A stretch of DNA of 10,357 nucleotides, taken from positions 1-10,357 of the forward strand of contig CAKPAG010000020.1 of NCBI GenBank assembly GCA_934132895.1, in the 5' to 3' direction. The position numbers were made by a program, and so were the translations under genes. How positions within the stretch are numbered: position 1 is the stretch's first letter; each line of letters opens with the position of its first letter. Positions 5,406 to 10,357 of this stretch are shown here, in pieces. Under the pieces are notes generated by a model. The model was not told the origin of the DNA. It saw only the letters and a list, made by a program, of their open reading frames with translations, and made no database searches. The stretch comes from an uncultured Clostridia bacterium. Lineage in GTDB: Bacteria > Bacillota > Clostridia > TANB77 > CAG-465.

Positions 5406-6809
5406 ATGATAAATTTAAAAGAAAAATTAGATGTTAAAGAAGTATATAAAACTTTTGAAAGTTTAGATAAAAAAAGTGTAGTAGTAGCAGGATGGATAAG
5501 AAATTTACGTTCTTCAAAAAATATTGCCTTTTTATCTTTAAATGATGGAACATTTTTTAATCCTATTCAAATAGTTTTAGAAGAAGATAGGCTTAAAAAC
5601 TATAAAGAAATAGAAGGCTTAAATCTTGGAGCTTGTGTTAAAGTAAAAGGAACATTAAAAGTAACTAAAGAGGCAAGACAACCATTTGAAATTGAGGCTG
5701 ATGAAGTAGAAGTAGAGGGAAAATCAACTCCAGATTATCCATTACAAAACAAAAGACATACAATGGAATTTTTAAGAGAAATAGCTCATTTAAGAGGAAG
5801 AACTAATACATTTAGTGCGGTATTTAGAATAAGAAGTGTAGCTGCATTTGCAATACATAAATATTTTCAAGATAGAGGTTATTTGTATTTAAATAGCCCA
5901 ATAATAACATGTGCTGATTGTGAGGGCTCTGCTGAAATGTTTAAGCTTACTACTTTAGATTTAGATAAGCCTTTGCCTCAAAAAGATGGTAAAACAGATT
6001 TTTCAAAAGATCTTTTTGGTAGAAAAGCTTTCATAACTGGATCAGGTCAATTACATGCAGAAACTTTTTCTCAAAGCTTTGGTAGGGTGTATACTTTTGG
6101 ACCAACATTAAGATCAGAGAATTCAAATACTAAAACACATGCAAATGAATTTTGGATGATGGAACCTGAAATATCTTTCTGTGATTTAGATGAACTTATG
6201 GATATAGAAGAAGAATTTTTGAAATATGTAGTAAAAGAAGTTCTTGAAAAATGTGAAGTAGAAATAGATTTTTGTGACAAGTTTATAGAAAAAGGGTTAA
6301 AAGATAAATTAAACAGAGTATTAACTACAAACTTTGTAAGAATAGATCATAAAGATGTAGTGGATATATTAAAAAAAGCAGATAGAGAGTGGGAATTTAA
6401 ACCAGACTATGATGAAGATTTAGCAAAAGAACATGAAAAATATATAACTGAATATTTTAATGGACCAGTATTTGTTAAAAATTGGCCTAAAGATATAAAA
6501 TCATATTATATGAAATTAAATGAAGATGGTAAAACAGTTGCAGCAGTTGACTTAGAAGTACCAGGTGCAGGAGAGATAATGGGTGGATCTCAAAGAGAAG
6601 AAGATTATGATAAGCTTGTTAAACGTATGAATGAGATGGGAATAGATACAGAAGAGCTATATTGGTATCTAGATCTTCGTAAATATGGAACTGTTACACA
6701 TTCAGGATTTGGTCTTGGATTTGAAAGACTACTTATGTATTTAACAGGGATGCAAAATATTCGTGATGTAATTGCATTTCCAAGAACACCAGGTAGCTGT
6801 CTATATTAA
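5406..6809 (+). CDS. asnS: Asparagine-tRNA ligase
   Basis: AsnRS attaches asparagine to tRNA-Asn. The 467 residues are the usual length. An N-terminal OB-fold anticodon-binding domain covers about 25-105 (VVVAGWIRNLRSSKNIAFL). The class II catalytic domain has GSAEMFKLTT at 174-183, motif 2 GPTLRSENSNTKTHANEFW at 232-250 and motif 3 GFGLGFERLLMYLTG at 434-448. It ends FPRTPGSCLY. The R-x-ENSNT signature separates it from AspRS, which has R-DEDxRADR. AGAGG at 5391-5395 lies ten bases before the start. It sits 29 bases after hisS and 48 before aspS, so the three are probably co-transcribed. A dedicated AsnRS suggests that Asn-tRNA need not depend solely on transamidation of Asp-tRNA. Confidence 0.97.
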   Translation: MINLKEKLDVKEVYKTFESLDKKSVVVAGWIRNLRSSKNIAFLSLNDGTFFNPIQIVLEEDRLKNYKEIEGLNLGACVKVKGTLKVTKEARQPFEIEADEVEVEGKSTPDYPLQNKRHTMEFLREIAHLRGRTNTFSAVFRIRSVAAFAIHKYFQDRGYLYLNSPIITCADCEGSAEMFKLTTLDLDKPLPQKDGKTDFSKDLFGRKAFITGSGQLHAETFSQSFGRVYTFGPTLRSENSNTKTHANEFWMMEPEISFCDLDELMDIEEEFLKYVVKEVLEKCEVEIDFCDKFIEKGLKDKLNRVLTTNFVRIDHKDVVDILKKADREWEFKPDYDEDLAKEHEKYITEYFNGPVFVKNWPKDIKSYYMKLNEDGKTVAAVDLEVPGAGEIMGGSQREEDYDKLVKRMNEMGIDTEELYWYLDLRKYGTVTHSGFGLGFERLLMYLTGMQNIRDVIAFPRTPGSCLY

Positions 6810-6857
6810 TAGAAAATAGTATGTAAAAGAATAAAATAACAAAGGGGAGAAAAAATA

Positions 6858-8618
6858 ATGCATAAATATAGGACAAGAAAATGCGATGAACTAAGAATAG
6901 AAAATGTAGGAGAAGAGGTAAAATTATCTGGATTTGTTAAGACTATAAGAGATATAGGAGGAGTAATATTTATTGAGCTTAGAGATCATTATGGTATAAC
7001 TCAGATTATAGTAACAGATAAGGAATTAATTGAAAAGGTACACAAAATAAATGTAGAATCAACTATATGTGTAGAAGGAACAGTAGTAAAAAGAGATGAG
7101 GAAAATGTAAATAAAGCACATAGAACAGGAGAAATAGAGGTAAGTGCAAAAAAAATTGAAGTTCTAGGAGATGCTTTAAATGTACTTCCATTCCAAGTTT
7201 CTGAGAGCTCAAAAGTAAAAGAAGATTTAAGACTTGAATATAGATTTTTAGATTTGAGAAATGAAAATATTCATAAAAAGATAGTGTTTAGATCAAAAGT
7301 TTTGAAATACTTAAGAGATAAAATGGATGAATTAGGTTTTGTTGAAATTCAAACACCAATACTTGCAAATTCATCACCAGAAGGAGCAAGAGATTTCCTT
7401 GTACCAAGTAGATTACATGCAGGAGAATTTTATGCACTTCCACAAGCACCTCAGCAATTTAAACAATTGCTTATGATTTCAGGATTTGATAAATATTACC
7501 AAATAGCACCATGTTTTAGAGATGAAGATCCAAGAGCTGATAGATCACCAGGTGAATTCTATCAACTAGACTTTGAAATGTCATTTGCAGATCAAGAAGA
7601 CGTTATGGAAGTAATAGAAAAAGTAGCTTTTGATACATTTACTCATTTTACTAAAAAAGAAGTATCAAGTGCACCATTTTTAAGAATTCCATATAAAGAA
7701 GCAATAGAAAAATATGGAACAGATAAACCAGATTTAAGAAATCCGCTTGTTTTAGAAGATGCAACTAAAATTTTTGAAGGTTCTGATTTTAGAGCTTTTA
7801 CTAATAAAACAGTAAAAATGATTAAAATTAATTCAAAAGATTTAGGTAGAAAATTCTTTGATAAGATGGTAGATTTTGCTTTGTCAGAACTTGGAATGAA
7901 GGGATTAGCTTGGATAAGGTTAGATGATGAAGGAAATCTTACTGGTACAATCTCTAGATTTATAACAGAAGAAATACTTGAAAATTTGAAGAGTAATTAT
8001 GGATTTGAAAATGGAAAAGCAATTTTCTTTGTAGCCGATGAATATGAAAAAGCATGTGCTGATGCTGGAAATATTCGTAATGAGTTAGGAAAAAGATTAA
8101 AGTTAATTGACGAAAATAAATATATTTTCTGCTTTGTGAACGATTTTCCTATGTATGAAAAAGATGATGAAGGAAAAATAGAATTTAACCATAATCCATT
8201 CTCAATGCCACAAGGTGGTATGGAAGCGTTGGAAAGTAAGAATCCACTTGAAATACTTGCGTATCAGTTTGACCTTGTATGTAATGGATATGAGCTTGCT
8301 TCAGGTGCAGTTAGAAACCATGATAAAAATGTAATGATAAAAGCATTTGAAATTGCAGGGTATACAGAAGAAGATGTAAAAAGAAGATTTGGTTCATTAT
8401 TTAATGCTTTTTCTTACGGAGCACCTCCCCATGCTGGAGCAGCACCTGGAATTGATAGAATGATTATGCTTCTATTAGGAGAAAATAATATACGTGAAGT
8501 TATTGCTTTCCCTAAAAATAGCAAAGCAAGAGATCTTTTAATGAATGCACCTTCTGTTGTAACTAAAAAACAATTAGATGAAGTACATATACAAGTTATT
8601 GATAATGACAAAAAATAA
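6858..8618 (+). CDS. aspS: Aspartate-tRNA ligase (bacterial type)
   Basis: AspRS charges tRNA-Asp. The 586 residues match the bacterial type with an inserted GAD domain (about 290-420). The N-terminal OB-fold reads GFVKTIRDIGGVIFIELRD (25-43). The catalytic core has the motif 1 region GFVEIQTPIL (160-169), PEGARDFLVPSR (174-185), QAPQQFKQLLM (196-206), motif 2 FRDEDPRADR (220-229) and motif 3 around AAPGIDR (528-534). In the OB-fold, Ile33 occupies the position where non-discriminating bacterial AspRSs commonly have His and discriminating ones Leu. A hydrophobic residue plus an adjacent asnS suggests a tRNA-Asp-specific enzyme (inference). AAAGGGGAG at 6841-6849 sets the start. Confidence 0.97.
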   Translation: MHKYRTRKCDELRIENVGEEVKLSGFVKTIRDIGGVIFIELRDHYGITQIIVTDKELIEKVHKINVESTICVEGTVVKRDEENVNKAHRTGEIEVSAKKIEVLGDALNVLPFQVSESSKVKEDLRLEYRFLDLRNENIHKKIVFRSKVLKYLRDKMDELGFVEIQTPILANSSPEGARDFLVPSRLHAGEFYALPQAPQQFKQLLMISGFDKYYQIAPCFRDEDPRADRSPGEFYQLDFEMSFADQEDVMEVIEKVAFDTFTHFTKKEVSSAPFLRIPYKEAIEKYGTDKPDLRNPLVLEDATKIFEGSDFRAFTNKTVKMIKINSKDLGRKFFDKMVDFALSELGMKGLAWIRLDDEGNLTGTISRFITEEILENLKSNYGFENGKAIFFVADEYEKACADAGNIRNELGKRLKLIDENKYIFCFVNDFPMYEKDDEGKIEFNHNPFSMPQGGMEALESKNPLEILAYQFDLVCNGYELASGAVRNHDKNVMIKAFEIAGYTEEDVKRRFGSLFNAFSYGAPPHAGAAPGIDRMIMLLLGENNIREVIAFPKNSKARDLLMNAPSVVTKKQLDEVHIQVIDNDKK

Positions 8619-8634
8619 TATGTAGATATATAAT
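8605..8634 (+). promoter_or_regulatory. Candidate promoter of gpsA, inside the end of aspS
   Basis: ATGACA at 8605-8610 (5 of 6 to TTGACA) and a perfect TATAAT at 8629-8634 are 18 bases apart. The -35 lies in the last codons of aspS. Transcription would begin near 8641, about 39 bases before gpsA. Such matches are frequent in AT-rich DNA, so this is tentative. Confidence 0.45.
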
Positions 8635-8679
8635 GATAAAAGGAACATAAGAAAAATATAGAAAAAGGGGTTTTGATTT

Positions 8680-9655
8680 ATGAAAATAGCTATACTTGGC
8701 GTGGGTGCTTATGGAATAGCACTTGCAAAAGTATTTTTTAAAAATGATAATAAGGTATCAATGTGGTCAAAGTTTAAGGAAGAAACAGAATCAATTCTTT
8801 TAAATAGAGAGAATAAAAGAGTACTTCCGGGAATAAAAATTCCAAAAGATATTGAGATTACATATGATTTGAAAGCATGTGTGGACAGAGCTAAAATTAT
8901 TGTTTTAGCTGTCCCAACAAATGCAGTAAGAGATGTGGCAAAGGAACTTTCACTAGTTTTAAAAGAAGACCAAATTATATGTCTTGTTTCAAAAGGAATT
9001 GAAAAGTCTACTAATAAACTTTTAAGTGAAGTAGTTTATGAAGAAACTAAATCAGAAAAAATATGTATGTTATCACGGACCTTCATTTGCTTTAGAGCTT
9101 GCTAAGGGAACTGATACGGGGCTTGTTGTTGCATCTAAATCACAAGAGGCAAATATGTCTGTTAAAGTTTGCTTAGAAAATGAAAACATAGTTGTAAATT
9201 CTATAAGTGATATTATTGGAACACAAGTATGTGCTGCCACTAAAAATGTATTTGCAATCTTAGTTGGAATGGTAGACGCTATAAATAAAAACGAGTCATG
9301 CAGAGCAGCTATAATTACATCTGTTTTAAATGACTTAAGAATGATAGTGGAAATATTAGGCGGAAAAGCACGTACTGTATTTTCATATGCTGGAGTTGGT
9401 GACTTACTTCTTACTTGTATGAGTGAAAAAAGTAGAAATTATGCATTTGGAAAATATATTGGACAAGGTCTTGATTTAGATGAAGCATTAGATAAAATGC
9501 AAGTTACAACTATTGAAGGATTATATACATTAGATAGCCTTATTAAAATACTAGATGAAAAACAAATAAAAATTAAATCTTTAGAATTTTTATACAATTC
9601 GTTATATAGAAATGAAAGAGTGGAAAATATTTTAAGATATATAAAATATAATTAA
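8680..9655 (+). pseudogene. gpsA: Glycerol-3-phosphate dehydrogenase, broken by a one-base frameshift
   Basis: GpsA reduces dihydroxyacetone phosphate to sn-glycerol-3-phosphate with NAD(P)H, feeding phospholipid synthesis. The first frame (8680-9105) has the Rossmann loop GVGAYGIALA (residues 7-16) and VSKGIE with Lys105. The second (open to 9655) has GPSFALELA, CAATKNVFA with the catalytic-type Lys, and GDLLLTCMSEKSRNYAFG. Frame 1 reads sensibly to KICMLS at 9075. Dropping C9076 restores MLS-GPSFALELA and a 324-residue protein, close to the family length. So the lesion is one extra base at about 9076, either a real mutation or an assembly error. Because gpsA is usually needed for lipid synthesis and both halves look intact, an error or a very recent mutation is likely. 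AAAAAGGGG at 8662-8670 supports the start. Confidence 0.9.
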
Positions 9656-9667
9656 TGGAGAATTAAT

Positions 9668-10267
9668 ATGGAAAAAGAAGAATACTTAAATGAAATGAAA
9701 CAATATGCAATAGAAAACCATGTTCCAATACTTCAAGATGTATCTTTGGACCTTATTTTACTTGTTTTAAAGTTAAAAAGACCAAACAGTATATTAGAAG
9801 TAGGAACTGCAATTGGATATTCTGCAATAAATTTTTCTAAATATTTAGATGGTGAAAACTCTCATATTTTAACTGTAGAAAAAAGTGAAGATATGTACAA
9901 AGAAGCTATAAAAAATATAAAAAATGTGGGATTAGAGGAAAAAATAACTGTAATAAATGCTGATGCGACAGAGTATTTACCTACTTTAGATGAAAATGAT
10001 AAATATGATGTGGTATTTATTGACGCTGCAAAAGGTCAGTATTTAGTGTTTCTAGAAAATGCTCTTAGAGTTATAAAAAAAGGTGGAATAATAATAGCCG
10101 ATAATGTATATTTTAAAGGGAGAGTATTATCAGGGTATAATGAGCATAGACATAGAACAGCTACTAATAGATTAAGAAAATATTTGGAATTGGTAACTGA
10201 AGATGAAACTTTAGATACAACAGTATTTAATATAGGAGATGGAGTAGCTATTAGTATAAAAAAATAG
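9668..10267 (+). CDS. trmR: SAM-dependent O-methyltransferase, TrmR/YrrM-like
   Basis: This 199-residue class I methyltransferase has the SAM-binding motif I LEVGTAIGYS (43-52), the acidic residue after strand 2 in VEKSED (Glu71) and the metal-site sequence DAAKGQY (119-125) followed by DN at 145-146. These are features of the COG4122 catechol-O-methyltransferase-like family. The Bacillota member TrmR (YrrM) methylates 5-hydroxyuridine to 5-methoxyuridine at the tRNA wobble position. That role fits the size and the catalytic layout but cannot be proved from the motifs, since related enzymes act on small catechols. The usual partner, a U32 peptidase-like trhP, would lie downstream if present; the window ends first. 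TGGAG at 9656-9660 precedes the ATG, and the gene begins 12 bases after gpsA, so they are likely co-transcribed. Confidence 0.78.
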   Translation: MEKEEYLNEMKQYAIENHVPILQDVSLDLILLVLKLKRPNSILEVGTAIGYSAINFSKYLDGENSHILTVEKSEDMYKEAIKNIKNVGLEEKITVINADATEYLPTLDENDKYDVVFIDAAKGQYLVFLENALRVIKKGGIIIADNVYFKGRVLSGYNEHRHRTATNRLRKYLELVTEDETLDTTVFNIGDGVAISIKK

Positions 10268-10298
10268 AATTTTATTTAGACTCGTCAAGTGAAAAGTT

Positions 10299-10357
10299 AA
10301 ACGCAAGTTTGTAAAGTAAACGCAAGTTGTAAAAAAAAACGCAAGGTAAAAGCAATA
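10299..10357. repeat. 19-bp tandem repeat with core AAACGCAAG, cut by the window edge
   Basis: The 9-base core AAACGCAAG starts at 10299, 10318 and 10337, exactly 19 bases apart each time. GTAAA-like spacer words follow each core, and a degraded copy (AAAAGCAA) lies near 10348-10355. A related CGTCAAG at 10284-10289 may be another degraded unit upstream. No gene or hairpin overlaps it. The array may continue past the window. Its role is unknown. Confidence 0.7.

Noticed and set aside
6071..8611. Minus-strand frames opposite asnS (6071-6280) and aspS (8414-8611)
   Set aside because: Antisense shadows of conserved synthetase motifs, with no independent support.
9038..9655. Separate gene starting at 9038
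   Set aside because: It is the second half of the frameshifted gpsA. Its first 13 residues are out-of-frame sequence and it lacks a ribosome binding site.
10284..10357. CRISPR array
   Set aside because: The repeat is about 9 bases with ~10-base AT-rich spacers of similar sequence, far too short for CRISPR repeats and spacers.

Overview
The window is AT-rich DNA (roughly 70% A+T or more by eye, with A/T-ending codons preferred) from a low-GC Gram-positive bacterium. The order era - yqzL - recO is typical of Bacillota, and the protein style and the fragment at the left edge suggest a Clostridia-type, possibly gut, organism. No species can be assigned from the sequence alone. Every recognised gene is on the + strand.

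Left edge (1-455): a short, strikingly GC-richer fragment (about 67-249) encodes only the last ~45 residues of a DUF6273-like surface-protein C-terminus. It is followed by an AT-rich hairpin and a good sigma-A-type promoter for era. Region 456-3212 looks like one housekeeping unit: era (ribosome-assembly GTPase), yqzL (tiny conserved protein), recO (recombination mediator, overlapping yqzL) and an unrecognised protein with one N-terminal membrane anchor.

The most interesting part is 3213-3468. A strong promoter is followed by a 15-codon ORF ending Ala-His-Asp-Asn-Asn-Ile. Its stop codon overlaps the first arm of a 15-bp hairpin, and that hairpin is mutually exclusive with an intrinsic terminator. 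A second terminator-like hairpin follows immediately. Downstream lie a 2H-phosphoesterase (2'-5' RNA ligase family) gene and then hisS, asnS and aspS, the synthetases for His, Asn and Asp. The layout fits a ribosome-mediated attenuator in which a leader peptide senses charging of the tRNAs served by the genes it controls. This is an inference. hisS also has its own candidate extended -10 promoter.

Right part (4102-10267): hisS, asnS and aspS are closely spaced. They are followed by gpsA (glycerol-3-phosphate dehydrogenase), broken by a single-base frameshift near 9076, and a TrmR/YrrM-like SAM-dependent O-methyltransferase. The window ends in a 19-bp-period tandem repeat cut by the edge. A probable second promoter precedes gpsA. 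No rRNA, tRNA, CRISPR array or complete mobile element was found.
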